From contig NZ_CP028414.1 in the NCBI RefSeq assembly GCF_000148585.2, positions 62,001 through 126,000 of the forward strand: a stretch of 64,000 bases of DNA. Direction: 5' to 3'. The translations under genes were made by a program, and so were the position numbers. Of the stretch, positions 53,043 through 62,275 are shown piece after piece (position 1 is the first letter of the stretch; the number at the start of each line of letters is the position of its first letter). The stretch comes from Streptococcus mitis NCTC 12261 (lineage in GTDB: Bacteria > Bacillota > Bacilli > Lactobacillales > Streptococcaceae). A model generated the notes under the pieces. That model had not been told where the DNA came from. It was given only the letters and a program-made list of their open reading frames with translations, and ran no database searches.

Positions 53043-55073
53043 ATGTTTGATTATAGAGCACTAGTTATTTTGATGACTTTGATGGATCATTGTGAGCTAT
53101 CATTATATGAATTATCTGTTAAGGTGAGCTTACCTATAAAGGAAGTCAAAGAAGGAATAGATTATTTAGTGCCTTATCTAGCTAATAAAGGGATAGTGCT
53201 GGATAAAAAACAAGGTCGCTATAGTTTATCAAATCGTACGAAGCAGTCTTTGACAGATATTATTAAGTCGGATGAATTGGTTTTACCAAAGTCGACTCGC
53301 TTAGCATTAATCTATCTTTACACTTTTTGCCGATTAGATTTTATATCGAATAATCATTACCAAGACTTTTTGAAAGTAAGTAAGAATACAACCTTATCTG
53401 ATATTCAATCATTAAGAAAGATTATGTTAGATAATGATTTGGAGCTAGGGTACAGTAGAGCAAAAGGTTATACTTTACACGGTTCAGAGTGGAATAAGCA
53501 CCGTTTAGCTTTTCAAATGGTTAGTGAGTTGCTGGAATCCTCCATAGGGATTTGGGGGTTGGATTATGTTTTATCCAGTTGGGGGTATTCATTAACTTAT
53601 GATTTGATTGATCAGGTAGTTAAAGATTATTATGAAAAGCTACAGATAGTACCTATTGTTAATCAATTAAAAGTTTGCCTTTTCGGTTTAGTATTCATTA
53701 TATGTAGGTATCAAAGGGATGTTGAAAGAGTATGTCTTTCAGAGACACTAGTATCTCCTATTATTCAAGATATAACGACTATTTTATTAGATACAGTAGT
53801 TGATTTGGGAATTATAGATACGGTATTTTCAGAGGATGATTATCGCTATGTCACAGTTTTATTATCAAGTTGCTTTGAAGGTGAAGTAGATGTTGCTCCG
53901 GTTTACTTTAATCAATTAACAGAGGCTATTATAAGTAGAATGGAAGATATTTCTTTGTTACATTTTAAACAAAGAGAAGTATTGAGAGAAAATCTTCGCC
54001 GCCACCTTATACCGGCTTACTATAGATTAAAGTTCGGCTTACCTAGCTCAAATGAATATGTGTTGCATGTTAAAGAACATTATCCTGATTTATTTGAACT
54101 AGTAAAAGATTCTTTGACTCCCTTGATGGACGCTATTGACAAGCCCATACCTGATAGTGAAACAGCATATTTTGTTATCCATTTTGGAGGATATTTAAAG
54201 AAAGCAGACAATTTGCCTCAAAAATGTTATAAAGCAGCAATTATCTGTCCTAATGGAATTAGTTCTTCATTGATGATAAAAGAGAATCTATTAGCATTAT
54301 TCCCTCAAATTGAGTTTATAGGAACCTCAAAGATTGATGATTTATATGCGAAAACTAGTAGTGACTATGATATGGTTTTTTCTACTATAAAGGTGGATAC
54401 AGAGAAGCCAAATTATCTAGTTTCTGTTATGATGACGGAAGAACAAACAACACAGTTAGTTGAATTGGTATCAAAAGATTTCCCAGATACAGGTTATCGA
54501 GATATTGAGCTTAATCAGATAATTAGCATAGTAAGACGATATAGTGTAATCACACAAGAATTAGAGTTAAAATTAGCATTAAAGAGGTATCTCTATCAAG
54601 AAATGAACAGAAAGGAAGTGTTACCATTGTTAGAAGAATTAATTACAAAAGAAACTTATCAGGTTAGTTCGGAAAAATTAGGATGGAAGGAGGCAATTCG
54701 TTTAGCAGCTAAACCGCTTTTGGATCAACATAAGATAACTGAGAACTACCCTGAGGCAATGATTCAAAAAGTAGAAGAGTTTGGGCCTTTTATTAATTTA
54801 GGGAAGGGAGTAGCAATTCCTCACGCTCGGCCAGATGAAGGTGTGAATGAAATAGGAATGTCAATGTTAGTTTTGGAAGAACCGATTTATTTATTGGATA
54901 ATCCAGAACAGGAGGTAAGATTGTTGATTTGTATTGCAGCCATTGATAATGAGAGTCATTTAAAGGCTTTGTCACATTTAACAACAATTTTAAGAGATAA
55001 AAATCATGTTCAAACTTTAATATCATCAAAAAACTATGATGACATTGAAATGATAATTAAACAGGAGGATTAG
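53043..55073 (+). CDS. PRD-containing PTS-regulated transcriptional activator (BglG/MtlR type)
   Basis: A 676-residue regulator. N-terminal helix-turn-helix segments lie at about residues 1-110, two PTS regulation domains at about 180-400, an EIIB-like domain starting AAIICPNGISSSLM near residue 400, and an EIIA-like domain at about 530-676 with the phosphoacceptor region GVAIPHARPDEG near residue 592. It likely activates the downstream PTS and transketolase genes when phosphorylation by the PTS signals substrate. The EIIB gene starts four bases after its stop. Confidence 0.9.
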   Translation: MFDYRALVILMTLMDHCELSLYELSVKVSLPIKEVKEGIDYLVPYLANKGIVLDKKQGRYSLSNRTKQSLTDIIKSDELVLPKSTRLALIYLYTFCRLDFISNNHYQDFLKVSKNTTLSDIQSLRKIMLDNDLELGYSRAKGYTLHGSEWNKHRLAFQMVSELLESSIGIWGLDYVLSSWGYSLTYDLIDQVVKDYYEKLQIVPIVNQLKVCLFGLVFIICRYQRDVERVCLSETLVSPIIQDITTILLDTVVDLGIIDTVFSEDDYRYVTVLLSSCFEGEVDVAPVYFNQLTEAIISRMEDISLLHFKQREVLRENLRRHLIPAYYRLKFGLPSSNEYVLHVKEHYPDLFELVKDSLTPLMDAIDKPIPDSETAYFVIHFGGYLKKADNLPQKCYKAAIICPNGISSSLMIKENLLALFPQIEFIGTSKIDDLYAKTSSDYDMVFSTIKVDTEKPNYLVSVMMTEEQTTQLVELVSKDFPDTGYRDIELNQIISIVRRYSVITQELELKLALKRYLYQEMNRKEVLPLLEELITKETYQVSSEKLGWKEAIRLAAKPLLDQHKITENYPEAMIQKVEEFGPFINLGKGVAIPHARPDEGVNEIGMSMLVLEEPIYLLDNPEQEVRLLICIAAIDNESHLKALSHLTTILRDKNHVQTLISSKNYDDIEMIIKQED

Positions 55074-55076
55074 ATA

Positions 55077-55361
55077 ATGTTAAGAATTGGTACAGCTTGT
55101 GGTTCAGGATTAGGTTCAAGTTTTATGGTACAGATGAATATTGAATCTGTATTGAGTGATTTGAATGTTTCAGATGTAGAAGTTGAACACTATGATTTAG
55201 GTGGAGCAGATCCAAATGCAGCTGATATTTGGATTGTGGGTCGTGATCTAGCTGATTCAGCTAGTCATCTTGGAGATGTTCGTATCTTAAATAGTATTAT
55301 TGATATGGATGAACTACGAGAATTAATTACTAAACTTTGTGAAGAAAAAGGACTTATTTAG
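55077..55361 (+). CDS. PTS EIIB component, ascorbate/lactose-fold type
   Basis: A 94-residue EIIB starting MLRIGTACGSGLGSSFMVQMN; Cys8 is the expected phosphoacceptor in the P-loop-like CGSGLGSS. It would receive phosphate from an EIIA and pass it to the imported substrate. The AGGAGG site overlaps the end of the regulator gene. No separate EIIA gene is in the operon; the EIIA-like domain of the regulator or another EIIA may serve. Confidence 0.9.
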   Translation: MLRIGTACGSGLGSSFMVQMNIESVLSDLNVSDVEVEHYDLGGADPNAADIWIVGRDLADSASHLGDVRILNSIIDMDELRELITKLCEEKGLI

Positions 55362-55373
55362 GAGGCTAGCGTC

Positions 55374-56720
55374 ATGATGAAGTTCATATTGGATATTGTT
55401 AGTACACCAGCTATTTTAGTAGCTTTAATTGCAATCTTAGGATTAGTTCTTCAGAAGAAGAAATTACCTGATATTATTAAAGGTGGAATTAAGACCTTTG
55501 TTGGTTTCTTAGTTGTATCTGGTGGTGCAGGAATTGTACAAAATTCTTTGAATCCATTTGGTACCATGTTTGAACATGCTTTTCATTTATCTGGAGTTGT
55601 ACCGAATAATGAAGCAATTGTAGCTGTAGCTTTAACCACATATGGCTCAGCTACTGCAATGATTATGTTTGCAGGTATGGTATTCAATATCTTAATTGCT
55701 CGTTTTACTCGATTCAAATATATCTTTTTAACAGGGCACCACACTCTATATATGGCGTGTATGATTGCGGTCATTTTATCAGTTGCTGGCTTTACAAGTT
55801 TGCCTCTTATCTTACTAGGTGGATTAGCGCTCGGTATTATTATGAGTATTTCCCCAGCATTTGTGCAAAAATATATGGTTCAATTAACTGGAAATGACAA
55901 GGTGGCTTTAGGTCATTTCAGTTCTTTGGGATATTGGTTGAGTGGTTTTACTGGTAGCCTTATCGGTGACAAATCAAAATCAACAGAGGACATTAAATTT
56001 CCAAAGAGTTTAGCTTTTTTACGTGATAGTACTGTTAGCATTACTTTATCTATGGCAGTTATTTACATTATTGTAGCTATCTTTGCAGGGTCAGAATATA
56101 TAGAAAAAGAAATCAGTAATGGTACAAGTGGTCTAGTTTATGCTTTACAATTAGCAGGTCAATTTGCAGCAGGTGTATTTGTTATTTTAGCAGGTGTTCG
56201 CCTTATTTTGGGTGAAATTGTTCCAGCCTTTAAAGGTATTTCAGAGCGTCTTGTACCTAATTCAAAACCTGCTTTGGATTGTCCGATTGTTTATACTTAT
56301 GCACCTAATGCAGTCCTAATTGGATTTATCTCTAGTTTTGTTGGTGGTTTAGTAAGTATGGCAATTATGATTGCTTCAGGAACGGTTGTCATCTTACCAG
56401 GCGTTGTGCCTCATTTCTTCTGTGGAGCGACTGCAGGTGTCATTGGGAATGCATCTGGTGGTGTTCGTGGAGCCACTATTGGAGCATTTTTACAAGGTAT
56501 TTTAATTAGTTTTCTTCCAGTCTTTTTAATGCCAGTTTTGGGAGGACTTGGTTTCCAAGGGTCAACTTTCTCAGATGCAGATTTTGGTCTATCAGGAATT
56601 ATTTTAGGAATGTTGAATCAATTTGGCTCACAAGCAGGCATTGTTATTGGTCTTGTTCTTATTCTAGCAGTTATGTTTGGAGTATCCTTTATTAAAAAGC
56701 CATCTGCAAAGGAGGAATAA
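55374..56720 (+). CDS. PTS EIIC component, ascorbate (UlaA) family
   Basis: A 448-residue integral membrane transporter with about ten helices. It opens KFILDIVSTPAILVALIAILGLVLQKKKLPDIIKGGIK-like, which is the UlaA N-terminal pattern, and contains GHHTLYMACM and PHFFCGATAGVIGNASGG. UlaA proteins import L-ascorbate or related pentose-like acids. The close transketolase genes suggest the substrate enters the pentose phosphate route. AGGAGG precedes the start. Confidence 0.9.
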   Translation: MMKFILDIVSTPAILVALIAILGLVLQKKKLPDIIKGGIKTFVGFLVVSGGAGIVQNSLNPFGTMFEHAFHLSGVVPNNEAIVAVALTTYGSATAMIMFAGMVFNILIARFTRFKYIFLTGHHTLYMACMIAVILSVAGFTSLPLILLGGLALGIIMSISPAFVQKYMVQLTGNDKVALGHFSSLGYWLSGFTGSLIGDKSKSTEDIKFPKSLAFLRDSTVSITLSMAVIYIIVAIFAGSEYIEKEISNGTSGLVYALQLAGQFAAGVFVILAGVRLILGEIVPAFKGISERLVPNSKPALDCPIVYTYAPNAVLIGFISSFVGGLVSMAIMIASGTVVILPGVVPHFFCGATAGVIGNASGGVRGATIGAFLQGILISFLPVFLMPVLGGLGFQGSTFSDADFGLSGIILGMLNQFGSQAGIVIGLVLILAVMFGVSFIKKPSAKEE

Positions 56721-56723
56721 GGG

Positions 56724-57581
56724 ATGATTTTAAGTGAAAATAGAGAAGATGAGTTAAGAAAATTTGCAACAAAAATCCGATTAAATACTCTTAGAACATT
56801 GAATCATCTTGGATTCGGCCATTATGGAGGGAGTCTGTCTATAGTAGAAGTTTTAGCAGTGCTTTATGGTGAAATAATGCCGATGACTCCAGAAATATTT
56901 GCGTCACGAGATAGAGATTATTTTGTTTTATCCAAGGGACATGCTGGACCAGCTTTGTACAGCACACTCTATTTGAATGGTTTCTTTGACAAAGAATTCT
57001 TACATTCTTTAAATACAAATGGGACCAAATTACCGTCTCATCCTGATAGAAATCTAACGCCGGGCATAGATATGACAACTGGCTCTTTAGGACAGGGAAT
57101 TAGTGTTGCAACCGGGCTTGCATATGGTCAGAGAATAAGAAAAAGTCCCTTTTATACCTATGCTATTGTTGGAGATGGTGAGTTAAATGAGGGACAATGT
57201 TGGGAGGCTATACAGTTTGCTTCTCATCAACAGTTATCTAATTTAATTGTATTTGTAGACGATAACAAAAAACAATTAGATGGTTTTACAAAGGATATTT
57301 GTAATCCAGGTGATTTTGTAGAAAAATTCTCAGCATTTGGGTTTGAATCCATTAGGGTCAATGGTTCAGATATTAGAGAAATTTATGAAGGGATTATCCA
57401 ATTAAAACAGTCAAATAATTCATCCCCTAAGTGTATTGTATTAGATACTATTAAAGGTCAAGGAGTTCGAGAGCTGGAAGAAATGAAATCCAATCATCAT
57501 CTTCGCCCTACTGTAGAGGAGAGACAAATGTTAACTTCAGTTGTAGAAAGATTAAGTCAGGAATTGGAGGAAACAGAATGA
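56724..57581 (+). CDS. Transketolase, N-terminal subunit
   Basis: A 285-residue ThDP-binding subunit. The ThDP pyrophosphate motif GDGELNEGQCWEA (residues about 149-161) with the NKKQLDG metal region near 185, HYGGSLSIVEVLAVLY near the start and TGSLGQGISVATGLA near 119 are visible. Split transketolases pair with the next gene, which overlaps by four bases. Together they transfer two-carbon units in the pentose phosphate route. Here they probably process the product of the upstream PTS. Confidence 0.9.
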   Translation: MILSENREDELRKFATKIRLNTLRTLNHLGFGHYGGSLSIVEVLAVLYGEIMPMTPEIFASRDRDYFVLSKGHAGPALYSTLYLNGFFDKEFLHSLNTNGTKLPSHPDRNLTPGIDMTTGSLGQGISVATGLAYGQRIRKSPFYTYAIVGDGELNEGQCWEAIQFASHQQLSNLIVFVDDNKKQLDGFTKDICNPGDFVEKFSAFGFESIRVNGSDIREIYEGIIQLKQSNNSSPKCIVLDTIKGQGVRELEEMKSNHHLRPTVEERQMLTSVVERLSQELEETE

Positions 57582-58510
57582 TGAGAAGTACGAAAGAATT
57601 ACGACATGTGTATAGAGATTTCCTTCTAGAAGCTAACCAAAGTTATTCTGATATAGTAGTTTTAGAAGCAGACTTGTCAAGTTCGATGGCTACTAATAAT
57701 CTTGAAAAGGACTTTGGAGACCGTTATGTGAATGTTGGGATCATGGAAGCAGAAATGGTCGGGCTTGCAGCAGGTTTATCTATTCAGGGGTTTAGACCTT
57801 ATCTTCATACATTTGGCCCTTTTGCTTCACGAAGAGTATTTGATCAATTATTTATTTCTCTTGGGTACGCACAATTGGATGCCACTGTAATTGGCTCAGA
57901 TGCAGGAGTAACGGCAGAGATGAATGGTGGAACACATATGCCATTTGAAGAAATTGGATTGTTACGTTTAATTCCTAAATCAATCATTTTTGAAGCAACT
58001 GATGATATCCAATTTCGTGAAATCTTGAACCAGACATTAGAATTAAAAGGACTAAAATATATTCGAACAATTAGAAAAGCTCCAGAGGCTGTATATCAAG
58101 GTGGAGAAGATTTTTCTAAAGGCTACATTGAGTTAAGACACGGTGAAGATGTTGTAATAGTTGCTTCTGGCATAATGGTTGCTCCAAGTATTCGAGTTGC
58201 GGATGAACTGTCTAAATTAGGTTATTCAGTAGGTGTGATAGATTTATTTAGAATCAAACCGATACCAGAACAGATAAAAACAATATTAAGTGGAAAAACT
58301 ATATTTACTGTAGAAAACCACAATCAGATAGGTGGAATTGGCAGTGCTTTATGTGAATTATTCTCTGATGATGGAATAACAAAAATTCATCGGATGGGTG
58401 TTCAAGAAAGATTCGGTCAAGTAGGGAAAATGGATTATCTTCTTAATGAGTATGGTTTGAGTGAATCGAATATAAAAGAGAAAGTTCTAGAGTTTTATAA
58501 TGCAAGATAG
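57578..58510 (+). CDS. Transketolase, C-terminal subunit
   Basis: A 310-residue partner of the preceding gene. It has the pyrimidine-binding domain (VVLEADLSSSMATN, FGDRYVNVGIMEAEMVGLAAGLS with catalytic Glu) and a C-terminal domain with VENHNQIGGIGSALCEL. The ATGA overlap with the N-terminal subunit gives coupled synthesis. A terminator lies at about 58569. Confidence 0.9.
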   Translation: MMRSTKELRHVYRDFLLEANQSYSDIVVLEADLSSSMATNNLEKDFGDRYVNVGIMEAEMVGLAAGLSIQGFRPYLHTFGPFASRRVFDQLFISLGYAQLDATVIGSDAGVTAEMNGGTHMPFEEIGLLRLIPKSIIFEATDDIQFREILNQTLELKGLKYIRTIRKAPEAVYQGGEDFSKGYIELRHGEDVVIVASGIMVAPSIRVADELSKLGYSVGVIDLFRIKPIPEQIKTILSGKTIFTVENHNQIGGIGSALCELFSDDGITKIHRMGVQERFGQVGKMDYLLNEYGLSESNIKEKVLEFYNAR

Positions 58511-58568
58511 ATGTTAAATACACTTATCTGAAAGAACTTCTGTAAAAATTACATTACGTTATTTAAAG

Positions 58569-58630
58569 CAAGCGGATTAAAAGCATATTCTGGTAATCAG
58601 AAAGTGCCCTGATCCGCTTTGTTGTTTTTA
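58569..58630 (+). terminator. Terminator after the transketolase operon
   Basis: AAGCGGAT pairs with ATCCGCTT; an inner CTGGTAATCAG segment can also pair. A T-rich stretch (TTGTTGTTTTT) follows. Confidence 0.68.
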
Positions 58631-58704
58631 ATTTAAAATGTTTATATATGTATAGAATTTTCTGAAAATTCAAGAATTTTCTTCTGTTCATTACTTTTAA
58701 AATG

Positions 58705-58713
58705 TGCTATAAT
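58705..58713 (+). promoter_or_regulatory. ilvD promoter (extended -10)
   Basis: TGCTATAAT is a consensus TGn-extended -10, 28 bases before the start; TGTTCA at 58685-58690 is a weak -35 with 17-base spacing. Confidence 0.72.
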
Positions 58714-58740
58714 AGTAAAAACTGAAATGGGAGGGAACAA

Positions 58741-60444
58741 ATGACTGAATTAGATAAACGTCACCGCAGTAGCATTTATGACAGCATGGTAAAATCACCA
58801 AACCGTGCCATGCTTCGTGCGACTGGTATGACAGATAAGGACTTTGAAACACCGATTGTAGGGGTTATTTCGACCTGGGCGGAAAATACACCATGTAACA
58901 TTCACTTGCATGATTTCGGGAAATTGGCTAAAGAGGGTGTCAAATCAGCAGGTGCTTGGCCTGTGCAGTTTGGGACTATCACTGTAGCGGACGGGATTGC
59001 TATGGGAACGCCTGGTATGCGTTTCTCTTTGACATCTCGTGATATCATCGCGGACTCTATCGAGGCGGCGATGGGTGGTCACAACGTCGATGCCTTTGTC
59101 GCTATCGGTGGCTGTGACAAGAACATGCCTGGTTCTATGATTGCTATTGCTAATATGGATATCCCAGCTATTTTCGCCTATGGTGGAACCATTGCACCGG
59201 GAAATCTTGATGGCAAAGACATCGACTTGGTTTCTGTTTTTGAAGGTATCGGAAAATGGAATCACGGTGACATGACGGCTGAGGATGTGAAACGTCTTGA
59301 ATGTAATGCCTGCCCTGGCCCTGGTGGTTGTGGTGGTATGTACACTGCTAATACCATGGCGACAGCTATTGAAGTTCTCGGTATGAGTTTGCCAGGTTCA
59401 TCCTCTCACCCAGCTGAATCAGCTGACAAGAAAGAAGACATCGAAGCAGCAGGACGTGCTGTTGTTAAGATGTTGGAACTTGGTCTCAAACCATCAGATA
59501 TCTTGACTCGTGAAGCCTTTGAAGATGCCATTACTGTGACTATGGCTCTCGGTGGTTCTACAAATGCCACTCTTCACTTGCTTGCTATTGCCCATGCGGC
59601 TAATGTTGACTTGTCACTTGAGGACTTCAATACGATCCAAGAGCGCGTGCCTCACTTGGCCGACTTGAAACCATCTGGTCAGTATGTCTTCCAAGACCTC
59701 TACGAAGTCGGTGGTGTGCCTGCGGTTATGAGATATCTCTTGGCAAATGGTTTCCTTCATGGAGACCGCATTACATGTACTGGTAAGACTGTTGCTGAGA
59801 ACTTAGCTGACTTTGCAGACCTCACACCAGGTCAAAAAGTCATTATGCCACTTGAAAATCCAAAACGTGCAGATGGTCCGCTTATCATCTTGAACGGGAA
59901 CCTTGCCCCTGACGGTGCGGTTGCCAAGGTATCAGGTGTTAAAGTGCGTCGTCACGTTGGTCCAGCTAAGGTTTTTGACTCAGAAGAAGATGCGATTCAG
60001 GCCGTTCTGACAGATGAAATCGTTGATGGCGATGTAGTCGTTGTTCGTTTCGTTGGACCTAAAGGTGGTCCTGGTATGCCTGAGATGCTGTCACTTTCAT
60101 CAATGATCGTTGGTAAAGGTCAAGGAGACAAGGTTGCCCTCTTGACAGACGGCCGTTTCTCTGGTGGTACTTATGGTCTGGTTGTTGGACATATCGCTCC
60201 TGAAGCTCAGGATGGTGGACCAATCGCTTACCTTCGTACAGGTGATATCGTTACGGTTGACCAAGATACCAAAGAAATTTCCATGGCCGTATCCGAAGAA
60301 GAACTTGAAAAACGGAAGGCAGAAACAACCTTGCCACCACTTTACAGCCGTGGTGTCCTCGGTAAATACGCTCACATCGTATCATCTGCTTCACGCGGAG
60401 CCGTGACAGACTTCTGGAATATGGACAAGTCTGGTAAAAAATAA
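58741..60444 (+). CDS. ilvD: Dihydroxy-acid dehydratase
   Basis: Catalyses the third common step of branched-chain amino acid synthesis, dehydrating dihydroxyisovalerate and dihydroxymethylvalerate. The 567-residue protein has the Fe-S and metal-binding motifs [18 protein letters not shown] near residue 122 and [16 protein letters not shown] near residue 193, and the catalytic region [14 protein letters not shown] near the C terminus. GGGAGG precedes the start. It stands alone here, with a BOX element right after. Confidence 0.97.
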   Translation: MTELDKRHRSSIYDSMVKSPNRAMLRATGMTDKDFETPIVGVISTWAENTPCNIHLHDFGKLAKEGVKSAGAWPVQFGTITVADGIAMGTPGMRFSLTSRDIIADSIEAAMGGHNVDAFVAIGGCDKNMPGSMIAIANMDIPAIFAYGGTIAPGNLDGKDIDLVSVFEGIGKWNHGDMTAEDVKRLECNACPGPGGCGGMYTANTMATAIEVLGMSLPGSSSHPAESADKKEDIEAAGRAVVKMLELGLKPSDILTREAFEDAITVTMALGGSTNATLHLLAIAHAANVDLSLEDFNTIQERVPHLADLKPSGQYVFQDLYEVGGVPAVMRYLLANGFLHGDRITCTGKTVAENLADFADLTPGQKVIMPLENPKRADGPLIILNGNLAPDGAVAKVSGVKVRRHVGPAKVFDSEEDAIQAVLTDEIVDGDVVVVRFVGPKGGPGMPEMLSLSSMIVGKGQGDKVALLTDGRFSGGTYGLVVGHIAPEAQDGGPIAYLRTGDIVTVDQDTKEISMAVSEEELEKRKAETTLPPLYSRGVLGKYAHIVSSASRGAVTDFWNMDKSGKK

Positions 60445-60449
60445 ACTCA

Positions 60450-60598
60450 TACTCTTCGAAAATCTCTTCAAACCACGTCAACGTCGCCTTGCCGTATATA
60501 TGTTACTGACTTCGTCAGTTCTATTTACAACCTCAAAACACTGTTTTGAGCAACCTGCGGCTAGTTTCCTAGTTTGTTCTTTGATTTTCATTGAGTAT
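60450..60598. repeat. BOX element (boxA-boxB-boxC form)
   Basis: Begins TACTCTTCGAAAATC with the CGCCTTGCCGTA boxA core, followed by a boxB module containing the imperfect palindrome ACTGACTTCGTCAGT and CTCAAAACACTGTTTTGAG, then the boxC end GATTTTCATTGAGTAT. It lies six bases after ilvD. Confidence 0.9.
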
Positions 60599-60600
60599 CA

Positions 60601-60632
60601 AAAAGCAAGCCAACTTCGGCTTGCTTTTTTTC
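60601..60632. terminator. Terminator between ilvD/BOX and the DUF59 gene
   Basis: AAAAAGCAAGCC and GGCTTGCTTTTT form a 12-bp stem with a six-base loop and T/A runs on either side, so it can serve both convergent genes. Confidence 0.9.
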
Positions 60633-60655
60633 ATCCTTAAAAGTGATTGGCCTGC

Positions 60656-60997
60656 TTAACGAGGTGGCAGTCCAAGGGCAATGCGGCCATAGCGACTGAT
60701 TCGTGTGATCTTCCAAGCAGGCGACCAGGTAACTTCAACCTTGACATCTTCGATACCCTCGATTTGTTTCAGACCTGCAACGATTTCGATAGGCAGGCTT
60801 TCGGCACAATCACAGGCAGTATCGGTGAAGGTCATGACAATCTTACAGAGCCCTGTTTCGTCCAGATTGATTTCATAAATCAATCCTAGATTGTACACAT
60901 CCAATTCCACATCTGTATCAAAAACCTTCTCTAGTTTTTCGATAATTTGGTCTTGTAAGGCCAAAGCGCGGTCATTGATTTTGATATCGTCTCTCAT
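60656..60997 (-). CDS. MIP18/DUF59-family (SufT/PaaD-like) protein
   Basis: A 113-residue cytoplasmic protein on the minus strand with the DUF59 core: EKLEKVFDTDVELDVYNLGLIYEI near residue 20, IVMTFTDTACDC near residue 55 and VEVTWSPAW near residue 88. The Cys-Asp-Cys is in the position of the family's conserved cysteine, which in relatives helps iron-sulfur cluster maturation. A GGAGGG site precedes the start. It is divergent from the rgg gene and convergent to ilvD, an Fe-S enzyme. Confidence 0.9.
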   Translation of the reverse strand: MRDDIKINDRALALQDQIIEKLEKVFDTDVELDVYNLGLIYEINLDETGLCKIVMTFTDTACDCAESLPIEIVAGLKQIEGIEDVKVEVTWSPAWKITRISRYGRIALGLPPR

Positions 60998-61120
60998 TAC
61001 AGTCCCTCCACGTGATAAATATCCTCTATTTTCTCATAATTCTGACAATTTGGCAAGTTTTTGATGAATTTTCTGAAAAATATGATAAAATGAAGAAAAT
61101 ACTGAATCAAGGGGAAGCCT

Positions 61121-61972
61121 ATGGAGCAGATTGGAAAAGTCTTTAGACAATTACGAGAGTCAAGAAATATCTCGCTGAGACAAGCAACTGGGGGACAATT
61201 TTCGCCGTCTATGTTGTCCCGCTTTGAAACAGGTCAGAGTGAGCTTTCGGTGGAAAAGTTTTTATTTGCCCTAGAAAATATATCTGCCAGTGTAGAGGAA
61301 ATCCTATTTCTGGCGAGAGGTTTTCAGTATGATACAGATTCTGAGTTGAGAAAAGAAATCATAGATGTTTTCGATCCAAAGAATATAGCTCCACTTGAGG
61401 ACTTGTATCGCAGGGAGTATCAAAAGCATGCTCATTCTCAAAACAAACAGAAACATATTCTAAATGCCATTATTATCAAGTCTTATATGAAGAGTATGGA
61501 TGAAAGGGTAGAGTTAACGGCAGAGGAAGGGAGAGTCCTTCATGACTACTTGTTTTCTACTGAGATTTGGGGGATCTATGAACTCAATTTATTTTCAGTC
61601 AGTTCACCATTTTTATCTGTTTCACTTTTTACTAGATATGTACGAGAAATGGTACGTAAATCTGATTTTCTAATGGAAATGTCTGGCAATCGAAACCTTT
61701 TTCACACTATACTATTGAATGGCTTTTTAGCCAGTATTGAGTGTGAAGAATTTACCAATGCCCATTATTTTAAACGTGTTATCGAAGAGCATTTCTACAA
61801 TGAAAATGAGACCTATTTCCGAATTGTCTATTTGTGGGCGGAAGGTCTTCTTGATAGCAAGCAAGGCAGAGTCAAGGAAGGTCAGAAAAAGATGGAGGAT
61901 GCTGTCCATATTTTTGAGATGCTTGGTTGTAACAAATCTGCCGAATACTATCGAAAAACGACCGATTGTTGA
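61121..61972 (+). CDS. Rgg/MutR-family transcriptional regulator
   Basis: A 283-residue regulator: an N-terminal XRE helix-turn-helix (GKVFRQLRESRNISLRQATGGQFSPSMLSRFETG) and a C-terminal TPR-like repeat domain that binds peptides or acts as a ligand domain in Rgg proteins. The length is standard. The extended -10 TGATAAAAT at 61083-61091 serves as promoter. No obvious short peptide gene was found beside it. The MFS transporter gene 300 bases downstream is a candidate target. Confidence 0.9.
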   Translation: MEQIGKVFRQLRESRNISLRQATGGQFSPSMLSRFETGQSELSVEKFLFALENISASVEEILFLARGFQYDTDSELRKEIIDVFDPKNIAPLEDLYRREYQKHAHSQNKQKHILNAIIIKSYMKSMDERVELTAEEGRVLHDYLFSTEIWGIYELNLFSVSSPFLSVSLFTRYVREMVRKSDFLMEMSGNRNLFHTILLNGFLASIECEEFTNAHYFKRVIEEHFYNENETYFRIVYLWAEGLLDSKQGRVKEGQKKMEDAVHIFEMLGCNKSAEYYRKTTDC

Positions 61973-62148
61973 ATATCTGCAAACTAAGAAAATAATTTGA
62001 AATTTTAAGCGATAGAACTCTGTATCTCTCTCAGGTCATTACAAAAGTTCTATCGTTTTTTTGCTTATTTTGTGTGTTGCATATATTCAAAAGTTTTCCC
62101 TTTCAATTTCTAAGTGCTATACTGTAGTCATACTTCATATAGAACTTA

Positions 62149-62252
62149 TACTCTTCGAAAATCAAATTCAAACTACGTCAGCTTCACCTTGCCGTACTCA
62201 AGTACAGCCTTCGGCTAGCTTCCTAGTTTGCTCTTTGATTTTCATTGAGTAT
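62149..62252. repeat. BOX element (boxA-boxC form)
   Basis: Opens TACTCTTCGAAAATC with the CACCTTGCCGTA variant of the boxA core and ends GATTTTCATTGAGTAT. There is no boxB. It fills most of the space between the rgg gene and the MFS gene, whose start codon lies 24 bases after its end, so it is part of that transcript's leader. Confidence 0.88.
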
Positions 62253-62275
62253 TTGAACAAGAAGGGAGATTACCT

